From positions 1-64,000 of the forward strand of contig SHBV01000012.1 of the NCBI GenBank assembly GCA_004211885.1: a stretch of 64,000 bases of DNA, written 5' to 3'. The notes below the pieces were generated by a model. It saw nothing but the letters and a program-made list of their open reading frames with translations. It ran no database searches and had not been told where the DNA came from. Each line of letters starts with the position of its first letter. Positions within the stretch are counted from its first letter, which is position 1. Shown piece by piece: positions 57,001 to 62,831 of this stretch. This stretch comes from Verrucomicrobiaceae bacterium. Its GTDB lineage: Bacteria; Verrucomicrobiota; Verrucomicrobiia; Verrucomicrobiales; DEV007. The position numbers and the translations under genes are program-made.

Positions 57001-57098
57001 ATAAGAAGGTCCCAAAAAGATTCTGGACTATTGGCTTTTCCCGGGAACCGGCATCCTATTCCAACTATCGCGAGGGGCTCCTGATTTGATTCTGGCAT
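45075..57098 (-). CDS. Hybrid PKS-NRPS, KS-AT-DH-MT-ER-KR-ACP-C-A-PCP plus AAR-like reductase
   Basis: This 4007-residue protein reads as: KS (about 8-430, Cys near 178 in DTACSSAL, His in EAHGTGT and NIGHLE); AT (530-830, GHSVGE Ser near 632); DH (880-1180, HCFWDSIIFP and HPAVLDACFH); C-methyltransferase (1350-1600, EVGAGTGSLT); structural KR region; ER (1800-2115, HAGTGGVGMAAIQ); KR (2150-2350, GGMSGFGFE, Tyr near 2304); ACP (GLDSLMA, near 2464); condensation (2510-2950, MHHIISDAW); adenylation (2990-3480); PCP (GGDSLLA, near 3545); then about 340 residues resembling acyl-ACP reductase (GLGSMGKG near 3775, candidate Cys near 3936). It is a complete assembly line for one reduced polyketide plus one amino acid. 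The A-domain pocket reads DILQLGMVWK, glycine-like. No thioesterase is present. Confidence 0.95.
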   Translation of the reverse strand: MPESNQEPLAIVGIGCRFPGKANSPESFWDLLIEGKSGIEEVPDDRWDVDRYYHADSSVPIKMITKWGGFIEDVDKFDASFFGISPREAQRMDPQQRWLLELTWEAFEDAGEKPMNWRGSATGVYVGISSNEYGSIQMMGESDIDVHTNSGSTLSIASNRISYLYDLKGPSISVDTACSSALVAVNLACKSIWSGECDAAFAGGVNALLMPDSSIGFSKASMLSPSGQCFAFDARANGYVRGEGAGMILIKPLARAHKDGDRIYATIRAAVVNQDGNTSSMTVPGKESQAAMLRQAYAQAGIDPSRVGYMEAHGTGTPVGDPIETRALGEVLCEGRSESEKCIIGSVKSNIGHLESGSGIAGLIKAALVLHHRQVPKNLNYETPNPNIPFKDLKLKVPMENMPIPSKGEFLPVSAVNSFGFGGTNAHVVLEAVKNEEHLRAEEPFRKLLSRPFLLKISGNSESGLECAAKSYCDFLNEDSAPINEICTSVGLNRQNLDERMVVIGHDHKSIRSNLKSWILNRIESPECITGKCSVTNSDPVFVFTGQGAQWWGMGQELFQDEPVFRKKIQQIDSILEPLTGWSLVEEMNSKEETSRIDRTDVAQPAIFALQVALAELWKTWGVLPKKVVGHSVGEVAAAYVAGIYSLEDAVKVIYHRSYLQNKTGGKGRMAVVGLSKSQAEQIIEGKESEVQLAVVNGPAMVTLAGDTETLEEIIKRIEGDGIFVRWLRIDYAFHTHQMDPIKDGLLDALKEISANSSKVPFYSTVTGDLFEGDDLDNYYWWRNVREPVLFSSAIQSLSNDGSELFLELGPHPALAGPIADSIGSLERDCAVLCSLNRKERETKTILGNLARLHIEGVEIDWASINQSSGKVVSVPKCAWNHERFWMECDQSFRHRLQTIDHPLLGLRQRFPEPCWEFLLDPREHDYLQDHCFWDSIIFPAAGYAEIGLAVAGNLFPDDSYAVESMKTEKALFISDKNVPTVRVIFNASQKSFSVYSSTDEGKVWDLNAQGLIRRVLAEPAPFDEAISCVKARMEKHSTHEDYYKEYDKAGYQFGPNFRQLINVWSKPNESVAEIKVPESLVDTLSDYHFHPAVLDACFHALKGAQVIPEGSRAGQKFYLPSSIRRVQRYGNVLPDKLWAHALVTFDDGESVVADIIVMNEEGKRVADVLGFCVERIDQKDEEIEAINNSFYEFSWEPKRLKGSRVREKIAFTNFDHVIEEVDAENNERYERYNLASYYNKFVQEVDALAQLCFESSLKELGWNPDPDSVYTTGQIIEELGISLDHERLVEAQLKALSVEGPLEELGQGEWRVIRCMNSIDVVRQLDDLRIKHPDLKADLDLYHLVWPRITEVLSGEADALEVLFPKGSSELLESFYINGADFPANNEMISVAVHKAIEGVPDGRAVRILEVGAGTGSLTRSVLEKLSPNKIDYTFSDTGQAFIAEAKKEFTENSSVDYCIFDIEKSPKDQGIALQSFDLVLASNVIHATSDLRNTLEQLKCCLSDDGILIFLEVTRSRSALDLVFGLLKGWWQYTDIDLRPNSALLNRQEWENLILSCGYEDVVSFVNTPDPNESGQTAFMARRGPSPLTGEINPKDEDRDLYGSDDLNKKGTLIIFADDGAFFDELSECFSDEFDQAIRISPDQDISESVKSVSRVGAIIHAFGSESVPSDGNLSEDDLINAQRSGSVHLLELVKTLSSIDFEVIPKVLIITRGVIRVREGDMIHGIAMSSMVGVIRVARGEHPDFQWKHIDIDEGNFGSESYDIYEEFILSDEENEIAYRDGVRYVNRLCPIKTEEQTDRLTEAILPDGSVIPFRLEINSPGVLTNLSLNETIRCSPDPDQVEVLIKAGGINFRDVMKALGMYPGNPIDLKWLGDDFSGIVVRAGEKVKNFSVGDEVVGMAPYSFRSFVTVSEKMLFKKSDSMTFEEAATLPTVFLTAHYSLNELARMKEGESVLIHAGTGGVGMAAIQIARQLGLKIFATAGTPEKRELLLELGVHHALDSRSLSFADEILKITNDAGVDCVLNSLAGDFIPKSFSVLSPFGRFIEIGKVDVYNDSKIGLQQLRNNISYFVVDLAQHLQDRPDYVEGMFAELAKRFDCGEYSPLEHTVFPITEAAQAFRFMAQGKHIGKNVLSFDCDSIFVAPCTQEGNLFKTDVTYLITGGMSGFGFELAKWMVRNGACHLALVSRSGARDQSVLEDIEYLRSIGKQVMDCRADVTSLQDVKRIMGEISSDLPPIKGIIHGAMVIDDQFMNEMDEECFNKVLYPKMLGAWNFHQVTKDIELDHFIQFSSFSAVIGAVKQANYNAGNAFLDALSHYRHARGLPSLTINWGALIGAGFVERNQKTAAYLNKLGMKPYKMLDTQHVMSLLLPKSNAQVVASVVDWAQLVKLSPALSVAPLYSKVVQKISERGSGGSVRPQVLAAQGEERLRILEEFIAGQVANVFGTEVAKVDRDTALTNIGLDSLMAIELMNRMESELGINLPMGSVLNGPNIRELAGNILEQILSEDENHSEQSSVGNSLSGDIVPFERAGKELTEFPLSEGQKSLWFLYQLSPESAAYNLVFSSKLTPLVDIESMETAFRTLFERHPMLSATFHQVNGDPVQRIERGKTIDFREHDASEMTEGQIKKLIEKHAELPFDLENGPVIRLELFKNDQSSHIVLLSMHHIISDAWSVSLLMNDLIESYFSIKSGKVPNHDPIEYSYQDYVNWQENNLSGSYKIRASEYWLSFLEGAPTYLDLPTDYPRPNVQTFNGGRFSFMLEDDLASRVLDLAQSQNTTLYTTMLAAYNALFHRYCDQDDIVVGSPMAGRNQKELGDMLGYFVNMAPLRSRAHDDPSFIDFLDRTSGSVNGAIENQDYPFSWIINDLKMQRDPARSPLFQISFAMERVPGIDEQGIAVFLIGKGGHQFSVGDMTVETIDLNLRQAQFEITLVIEESGGQIFGCWQYNKDLFKLETIEKLSETFSLLLENVTEDPGIKISEMELLGQEESEMIISSWNSTESDYPKDKGIHHLVEEQAIKTPDAIAVRLSEQEITYAELEKLAHNVAGNLIDRGIGTDHSVAIMIERNALMVAVMLGVLKSGAHYVPIDPDYPLHRIQKMLNDSGCSLLFVSAETHHLAPPDLVDVFRVEECAENINPVTFPKFNADNLAYVIYTSGSTGDPKGVEITHSAAVNFLISMRKIPGITRLDRLLALTTLSFDISVLEIFLPLITGAQVVIATREDSRDGRRISRLLNEHSVTIMQATPATWRILMESGWEGRNGLKILCGGEAMPRDLADFLVNSADEVWNMYGPTETTVWSTCIRVLPGEEKLSIGKPISNTNIYILDDNNNIQPVSFVGEICIGGAGLSRGYRRREELTNERFIEVEIPGQGFQRLYRTGDLGRWRSDGALECLGRIDFQTKLRGFRIELGEIEFALTDHEEVSSSVVVKRDDLPGGEALVAYFVLESEFSNDLLNSIKEHLRDRLPGVMVPAYFVNLEALPLTPNKKIDRMALPAPESGNIRLNHDFIPPRTITETKITEIFSDAFDNPTVGIKDNFFDMGGDSLLAVRIISRISNALQKEIPLEVFFRFPTIEKFAQFVDSPAFMEDVPELLPSGEDLDTEYLSFQFIDNQETESFPNLDAVALSYIPESFMQVTGLSKAELIKDWFGNKARLTNSYKTEWGTIGLVMLPIAESDLYNDSNSIRSIIMDGLRLSAELGASKVSLTGILPLITQDGLDVINWMRENDEEVTLPIVTTGNATRCATIIKSVEGILARSGSNMSELRVSFIGLGSMGKGTLDLMLDVLPHPRGIIMSDLYQQGDRLKEFQDQLLASGFSGEIDICSCDTKLSDKVYEAELIIAVSNIPNIIDIDKVRSGTMIVDYSFPSSFSVIDAARRVEQNGDLIFTSGGQLRLGKPIEEVIYLPRVAEEMLEIINPEKMQSIIIRDSREMTGCILASIFTEMDSGVGVTLGKFTDAEALSHYEFINGLGLAPSRLQMQSYFVTDEAVEKFRGQSSSGSTSIKG

Positions 57099-57197
57099 TC
57101 CGTAGCAAAAATTAATTCATTTTATGCACTATTAATTGAAATGAATCCATCATAAAGGGATCGAAAAAATAAATAAAACAAACTCACTAGTCTGTTA

Positions 57198-57258
57198 ATA
57201 TCTAGATATAGATTTTATAATTTACAGAGAATGGCGAATGGCTCAGATCTATGATCTG
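57198..57258 (-). promoter_or_regulatory. Palindromes in the leader of the PKS-NRPS gene
   Basis: The 166-bp gap between the SDR stop and the PKS start holds two dyads: ATATCTAGATAT (57198-57209), a perfect 12-bp palindrome, and CAGATC-TAT-GATCTG (57244-57258). They may be operator sites or an attenuator ahead of the large gene. No terminator T-run is seen. Function unknown. Confidence 0.35.
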
Positions 57259-57264
57259 CAATAA

Positions 57265-58032
57265 TTAAAATCCAATCGATGCCCCACCGTCAACCGTTAG
57301 GAGAGAACCAGTTACAAAACTCGCTGCTGGTGAACAAAGGAAAACCGCAGCATGACCAACTTCATCCGGTTGGCCCATCCTACCCATCGGTGTCCTGCTA
57401 AGGACCTTCTGTCGCCTAGGTTCATCCCCTTTAAATGAATTTAATGCCATTGCAGATTCAATCCAACCGGGCAAAATTGCATTTACCCTGACTCCGTTCG
57501 GAGCAAACTCGGCGGATAAATTATATACTGCTCCATGCATAGCAGACTTGGCCATCGAATATGAAGTAACCAACGGCAACCCAATCACAGTTGCCATAGA
57601 AGAAATCCACAAAATCGACCCAGATCGTTTGTTGAGCATTGCAGGGACAAATTCCTTTGTAATGGCAAGGGCCCCTCTTATATGAACATCAAAAACCTCC
57701 ATGAATTCTGAATCATCCAAGTCAACGAATGGCTTCTTGCAGTTAATCCCAGCATTGTGCACCAGACAAGTCGGCTCTCCATGATCAGAAAGTACTCTTT
57801 GAGCAAAGTTTGGAATTTCCTCAATCTTGGCAATGTCTTGGGAAATGTAACTGGCCCGTTCACCAAGTTCTGATGCGGCTTCAGCCAAAACAGTTTCACG
57901 CCTCCCGACAAGAATCACTTTTTCTGCACCTGCAGCTAGCATGCATCTTCCAATTCCCAGACCAATGCCTGTTCCTCCACCTGTTATCAGGACCGTTTCT
58001 CCAGACATACTGTAAGGATTTTCCATACTCAT
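57265..58032 (-). CDS. Short-chain dehydrogenase/reductase next to the PKS
   Basis: This 255-residue classical SDR has the cofactor motif GGGTGIG at 18-24, the NAG motif in LVHNAGIN, and the catalytic Ser (about 144-145), Tyr158 and Lys162 (SYSMAK). The C-terminal LTVDGGASIGF is the usual ending. VGRRE after the second strand suggests NADP preference. It lies upstream of the PKS-NRPS on the same strand with a 166-bp gap, and 30 bp behind an enolase-superfamily gene. It could reduce an aldehyde released by the PKS or act on a sugar acid made with its neighbour. The substrate cannot be told. Confidence 0.9.
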   Translation of the reverse strand: MSMENPYSMSGETVLITGGGTGIGLGIGRCMLAAGAEKVILVGRRETVLAEAASELGERASYISQDIAKIEEIPNFAQRVLSDHGEPTCLVHNAGINCKKPFVDLDDSEFMEVFDVHIRGALAITKEFVPAMLNKRSGSILWISSMATVIGLPLVTSYSMAKSAMHGAVYNLSAEFAPNGVRVNAILPGWIESAMALNSFKGDEPRRQKVLSRTPMGRMGQPDEVGHAAVFLCSPAASFVTGSLLTVDGGASIGF

Positions 58033-58062
58033 TAATTATTATATTTATATAATATTGGACAT

Positions 58063-59184
58063 TTAGGAAACCTTTTTTCCATACTTACTCATCGCTTCTT
58101 CGGTCAGAGTAGTCCCCGCTCCTGGGCACTGTGGAAAATCAAAATAACCAGACCTAATCTCAAGAGGCTCAATGAAGCAATCCTTGATCCAAGGTATAAA
58201 TTCCAATAACTCGATTCCTGGGTGAGAAATACTTAAATGAATTTGAGTTTGAGCCATGTCGCCTGCGTGTGGAGTCACGGGAAGATTCGCTTTATAAGCA
58301 ACATTAGAGACTTCCAAGGTTTCAGTAATTCCCCCGAGCCGCGTCGCATCAGGTTGCACGTAATGAACTGCCTTAGAAGATATAAACTCCTCAAAGTGAG
58401 CCAAGGAATATAGCATCTCACCCAAGGCGACTGGCGTTTGTATAGCATCTGCAAGGTCCTTGTGTCCACGCACATCATCATGCCATAGAGGCTCCTCTAT
58501 CCATGTAACGTCATAATCTTTCAACTTACCGGCCACATTTAACGCTTCTGGCATGCGCCAGCGCCCATTCGCATCAGTCATAATGCGGATTGATGAACCT
58601 ACGGCATTTCTGACCGCTTCGATCCGTTGCAAATCCTCTTTATGATCCGACTTGCCTACTTTCATCTTTATACTCTGGTAACCATCTACCTCTGTGAGCC
58701 TGAGCACATCATCAACCAACATTTGAGCTGAAAGGTTCAACCAACCACCGTCAGTATTGTACGCTTCGACTTTGTTCTTCTCGCTCCCACCAAGAGTCTT
58801 CCATAATGGTTCATTTAAAGCCTTCGACTTAATATCCCAAAGAGCAATGTCTACCGCCGCCAATGCCATTTTTGTAATGCCTGCACGCCCGACCCATTGG
58901 AGTGGCGGATAATATGCCAATCTTTCCCACAATAAGGAAATATCAGACACTTCCTGACCTATTAATAACTCAGCATAACAATTGGATATGCAGTCCGTAA
59001 TTAACCTATCACTGGCTAAATGGGCATGCGTTCCGGTAAATCCATAACCAGTGAATCCTTCATCTGTAAAAATTCTTACTCCTGGCATACCCCAATGAGT
59101 AATTGAATGCGTACTGTCAGATATATGGTTCCGAGTAACCGGAACATGCAAAATAAATGTTTCAAGCGAAGTTATAACCATCAA
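58063..59184 (-). CDS. Mandelate racemase/muconate lactonizing enzyme family protein
   Basis: This 373-residue enolase-superfamily enzyme has the acid/base K-x-K motif (K173/K175 in IKMKVGK), metal ligands D204 (MTDANGRW), E230 (WIEEPLW) and E256 (VALGEM), and a late His306 (TPHAGDMAQ). This set fits the mandelate-racemase-like acid sugar dehydratase group. It would abstract a proton alpha to a carboxylate; the substrate is unknown. It precedes the SDR by 30 bp, a common pair in sugar-acid catabolism, so it may belong with the SDR rather than with the PKS. MV at residue 2 is an equally possible start. Confidence 0.9.
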   Translation of the reverse strand: MMVITSLETFILHVPVTRNHISDSTHSITHWGMPGVRIFTDEGFTGYGFTGTHAHLASDRLITDCISNCYAELLIGQEVSDISLLWERLAYYPPLQWVGRAGITKMALAAVDIALWDIKSKALNEPLWKTLGGSEKNKVEAYNTDGGWLNLSAQMLVDDVLRLTEVDGYQSIKMKVGKSDHKEDLQRIEAVRNAVGSSIRIMTDANGRWRMPEALNVAGKLKDYDVTWIEEPLWHDDVRGHKDLADAIQTPVALGEMLYSLAHFEEFISSKAVHYVQPDATRLGGITETLEVSNVAYKANLPVTPHAGDMAQTQIHLSISHPGIELLEFIPWIKDCFIEPLEIRSGYFDFPQCPGAGTTLTEEAMSKYGKKVS

Positions 59185-59248
59185 TTTAAGGGGGAAAAAA
59201 GAATCTAAGTTCGCTTCATAAAAATGTTAATTAAAGATATAAAGAAGA

Positions 59249-60655
59249 TCATCCAAATAGCTGGTGATGGACCCTTGATTCTTCAGTCCCTGTGAGGCGC
59301 TGGTCCAGACCCTGGAACCTGAAAGTGACCCTTTCATGATCCATTCCTAGAGCATACAAAATCGTAGCGTGCATGTCTCTTACTATGACAGGATCCTTCT
59401 CTACATAATATCCAAAATCATCAGTCTGTCCGTAAGAGATACCACCTCTGATGCCGCCTCCGGCCATCCAAATCGTATAGGCTTCTTTGTGATGGTCTCG
59501 GCCGGCCCCATTTAATTTTGCCCCCTGAAACATGGGTGTTCTTCCAAACTCTGCACCCCAGACAAGTAAAGTCTCATCCAAAAGACCTCGCATCTTTAAA
59601 TCTTTGATCAAAGCAGCAATTGGCCGATCAATCTCTTTAGCCTTTTTCTTTATATTATTCTCGATTCCTCCATGGTGATCCCAACCAGAATTATACAGTT
59701 CGACGAATCTTACTCCGCGTTCGACGAGCCTCCGAGCCTGCACGCAGTGATTGGCAAATGATCCTTTTCCATACATGTCCCTAATATGTTCAGGTTCAGT
59801 TCTTATATCAGTAAGTTCAGGCACTGACATCTGCATTTTAAATGCTAACTCATATTGATTTATACGGGTTCTTATTTCAGGATCACCTATATTTTTTAAT
59901 TCCAATTCATTCAATTCATTGATCCCATCAATGATGCGCTTCCTGCGAGATCTATCAACGCCCTTCGGATCTGATAAAAATAGGACAGGATCACCAGTGC
60001 TGCGAAACTCAATGCCCTGATAGGTACTTGGTAAAAATCCATGACTCCAAAGAGTGGAGCCTGCTCCTGGAACACTTCCAGAAACCATTACCACATAAGC
60101 TGGTAAATCATTTGATTCTGATCCTAGTCCATAAGTGACCCAAGATCCCAGACTCGGACTTCCTATACGGTTAAGACCTGAATGAAAAAACATTTGCGCA
60201 GGGGCATGATTAAAATCCTCAGTCTGCATCGATCGAATAATAGCAACTTCACCAGCGACTGATTTTAGATGGGGAAGGACTTCTGAAATCTCTTGACCAT
60301 CATTGATTTTCGCAAATTCAAAAGGCGAAGCCATCATCTTTGGATGCCCTCGAAGGAAAGCGAATCGCTTCCCGTCAATGAACTCTGCAGGAGCTGGTTC
60401 GCCGTGAAATTCCTTGAGCTTAGGTTTAAAATCAAAAAGATCCAATTGGGAAGGCGCTCCTACCATATGTAAAAAAATGACTGATTTTGCCTTTGGCGCA
60501 AAATGAGCAATTCCTTTGTCATAAAATGCAATAGAATTCGCTGATGATTCTCTAGACAGAAGATCATTGAAGGCCAGAGACCCTACACCGAGACTACTTG
60601 AATTGCGTAAAAAAGCCCTCCTAGATAATAGGCTTTGATTCAGATCTTTTTCCAT
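59249..60655 (-). CDS. DUF1501 protein, second copy
   Basis: This 468-residue DUF1501 protein has a twin-arginine-type start (SRRAFLRNSSSLGVGSLAF). Family segments include VIFLHMVGAPSQLDLFDFKP, GVRFVELYNSGWDHHGG and LVWGAEFGRTPMFQG, with the conserved Asp/His residues. It follows the second DUF1549/1553 gene by 20 bp, forming a second PVC-type pair. It is clearly diverged from the copy at 42516-43814, so the two pairs are not a recent duplication. Periplasmic, function unknown. Confidence 0.92.
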   Translation of the reverse strand: MEKDLNQSLLSRRAFLRNSSSLGVGSLAFNDLLSRESSANSIAFYDKGIAHFAPKAKSVIFLHMVGAPSQLDLFDFKPKLKEFHGEPAPAEFIDGKRFAFLRGHPKMMASPFEFAKINDGQEISEVLPHLKSVAGEVAIIRSMQTEDFNHAPAQMFFHSGLNRIGSPSLGSWVTYGLGSESNDLPAYVVMVSGSVPGAGSTLWSHGFLPSTYQGIEFRSTGDPVLFLSDPKGVDRSRRKRIIDGINELNELELKNIGDPEIRTRINQYELAFKMQMSVPELTDIRTEPEHIRDMYGKGSFANHCVQARRLVERGVRFVELYNSGWDHHGGIENNIKKKAKEIDRPIAALIKDLKMRGLLDETLLVWGAEFGRTPMFQGAKLNGAGRDHHKEAYTIWMAGGGIRGGISYGQTDDFGYYVEKDPVIVRDMHATILYALGMDHERVTFRFQGLDQRLTGTEESRVHHQLFG

Positions 60656-60675
60656 TATCAGTCAACCGTTTTGGA

Positions 60676-62817
60676 CTACTTTGTTATTGTTCCATGAAGG
60701 TTCAGTAGCGTAGTTGCTATTTCGAACCAGGCACTTTCAGCAGATCCTTCCGTATCAAGAGCTATGAAATATATTTTTTTTAACGCTGTAATCTCAGCAC
60801 CGTTAGGATTCCGAGAAAGAGCAAGTCTGAATGCATATTCCAACTGTTGAGGCGCATTTAATTCAGTAGTCTCTTTTTTTATTCGAGCCGCAAAGGCCTT
60901 AGCAATTTCAACATAGACTGGATCATTTAAGAGCGTCAGGGCCTGTAATGGAGTGTTACTGGATTTCCTCATCACATTGCAAGCCCCTCTACTTGGAGCA
61001 TCAAAATTAGCAAAACTAGGATAATGAGCAGAACGGCGCCAAATAGTATATATCCCTCTACGGTAAAGGTCTTCATTGTCTGATATATAATATTTGTTAT
61101 CCACTTCACCAATGACACGCCAGAAATTTGCGGGTTGCACTGGCCTCACTGGTCTTCCGTACATTTTGGTAGAAAGTAATCCAGAAATATACAGCGCATT
61201 GTCCCGAATTAATTCGGCATGCAAACGAAGGCTCGGCCCCCTAGCATAAAAACTATTATTAGGATCATTACCTCGCTCTAATTGAGACACTATGGAACTC
61301 TGTAAGTACACAGATGAAAGTACGATTCGCTTAATTGTCTTTTTCAATGACCAAGAATCATCAGACTGAAAAGTCACCGCTAGCCAATCAAGCAATTCGG
61401 GATGAGTAGGATATGCTCCATTAGTTCCGAAATCTTCTATCGTTGTGACTATTCCTCTGCCAAAAAGTTCTGCCCATATCCTATTCACAGTGACTCTCGC
61501 CGTGAGAGGATTTTCTTTAGATACAAGCCATCGAGCCAACCCTAAGCGGTTACGAGGATACTCATCCCGAAATAGATGTAAGGATGGAGGCGTATTTGCA
61601 CTTACTTTTTTGCCAACATCTCTGAAGTCTCCACGCAACATGATATGTGTGACTCTCTTTTCCTCCATCTCTTTCATGACGCGAGAAGTATAACCGATTT
61701 GAAAAGCCCCACCCTTGGAGCGGTTCTTGTTGTTAGTAATATTTTTCTGTAATTTATTAAGTGATTCCGAAGATTCTCCTTTCTGAAAAAGAGCCTTACT
61801 TATTTTTACAGCTTCCTTAAAGTCTATTTTGGATTTTCTAATTAAATCGATTTCTTTGGGATGCTTTTTAACTAACTCATTTAATTCATTATCAGAAAAT
61901 GATTCGCAAAGCTCTTCGACCTTACTCACATAAATCTTCTCTGCCTCGCGAGCCTTATTCTCTGCCTCATCTCTCTTGTGTAACTCATCTGCGGGGACTG
62001 GAACCTTAATGTCAGAACCCGCATAATCCATGGACGCGTCATTGCCTCCGGGCCTGCGCTTACCCTCAATCGGAGTATTGTTAAAAAAAGCAAACATCGA
62101 ATAATAGTCATGAATCGAAAACGGATCATGCTTATGGTCATGGCACTGAGCACATTGCATCGAAGTTCCTAGCCAAACCGTAGATGTAGTGTTGACGCGA
62201 TCTACGACCTGCTTGACTCGATCCTCTTCAGGATCAGTTCCCGCCTCTAGATTTAATATCGGTCCACGATGAAATCCCGTAGCAATGATTTGATTATTAG
62301 TAGCTTCAGGAAGCAGATCTCCAGCTAACTGCTCTATAGTAAATTGATCAAAAGGCATATCCGAATTAAAGGCCCTTATGACCCAGTCCCTGTATGGCCA
62401 AACATTCCGAAACCCGTCACGCTGATAGCCATCAGAATCAGCATATCTTGCAAGATCCAACCAACCCAATGCCCATTTTTCACCAAAGTGCTTTGAGCTT
62501 AAAAGCTCATCAACGATTTGCTCTAAATGTTCACCAGAAGGGTCTAACAAAAACGAATCAACTTTTTCTATTGAAGGAGGTATTCCTATGAGATCTAAAA
62601 AGATCCGCCTCAACAAACGTGCGGCAGATTCCCTTTCTTTAGGTGCATGACCCCGCGATTCCATTCTAGATAAACAGAAAAAATCAATTTCATTCCGAGC
62701 CCAATCAGCATGCTCTACTTTTGGTAAATCCGGTTTAGTTGGCGGAACATAAGCCCAATGCAAATCCTTGGCCCCTGCTGTAAAAACAGCAAAAAGGATA
62801 AAGCAAAGGGTTCTCAT
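60676..62817 (-). CDS. DUF1549/DUF1553 (PSCyt2/PSD1) protein, second copy
   Basis: This 713-residue exported protein starts with a short signal (LCFILFAVFTAGA). The DUF1549 part includes RRIFLDLIGIPPS, FTIEQLAGDLLPEATNNQIIATGF and the haem-like motif C222-A-Q-C225-H226 (MQCAQCHDHKHDP). DUF1553 includes NPLTARVTVNRIWAELFGRG and NTPLQALTLLNDPVYVE. It is closer to the canonical family sequence than the copy at 40345. The DUF1501 gene follows at 20 bp, and the copper-domain protein gene ends 14 bp upstream, so the three are probably co-transcribed. Confidence 0.92.
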   Translation of the reverse strand: MRTLCFILFAVFTAGAKDLHWAYVPPTKPDLPKVEHADWARNEIDFFCLSRMESRGHAPKERESAARLLRRIFLDLIGIPPSIEKVDSFLLDPSGEHLEQIVDELLSSKHFGEKWALGWLDLARYADSDGYQRDGFRNVWPYRDWVIRAFNSDMPFDQFTIEQLAGDLLPEATNNQIIATGFHRGPILNLEAGTDPEEDRVKQVVDRVNTTSTVWLGTSMQCAQCHDHKHDPFSIHDYYSMFAFFNNTPIEGKRRPGGNDASMDYAGSDIKVPVPADELHKRDEAENKAREAEKIYVSKVEELCESFSDNELNELVKKHPKEIDLIRKSKIDFKEAVKISKALFQKGESSESLNKLQKNITNNKNRSKGGAFQIGYTSRVMKEMEEKRVTHIMLRGDFRDVGKKVSANTPPSLHLFRDEYPRNRLGLARWLVSKENPLTARVTVNRIWAELFGRGIVTTIEDFGTNGAYPTHPELLDWLAVTFQSDDSWSLKKTIKRIVLSSVYLQSSIVSQLERGNDPNNSFYARGPSLRLHAELIRDNALYISGLLSTKMYGRPVRPVQPANFWRVIGEVDNKYYISDNEDLYRRGIYTIWRRSAHYPSFANFDAPSRGACNVMRKSSNTPLQALTLLNDPVYVEIAKAFAARIKKETTELNAPQQLEYAFRLALSRNPNGAEITALKKIYFIALDTEGSAESAWFEIATTLLNLHGTITK

Positions 62818-62831
62818 ATAAAATTAAGTCA

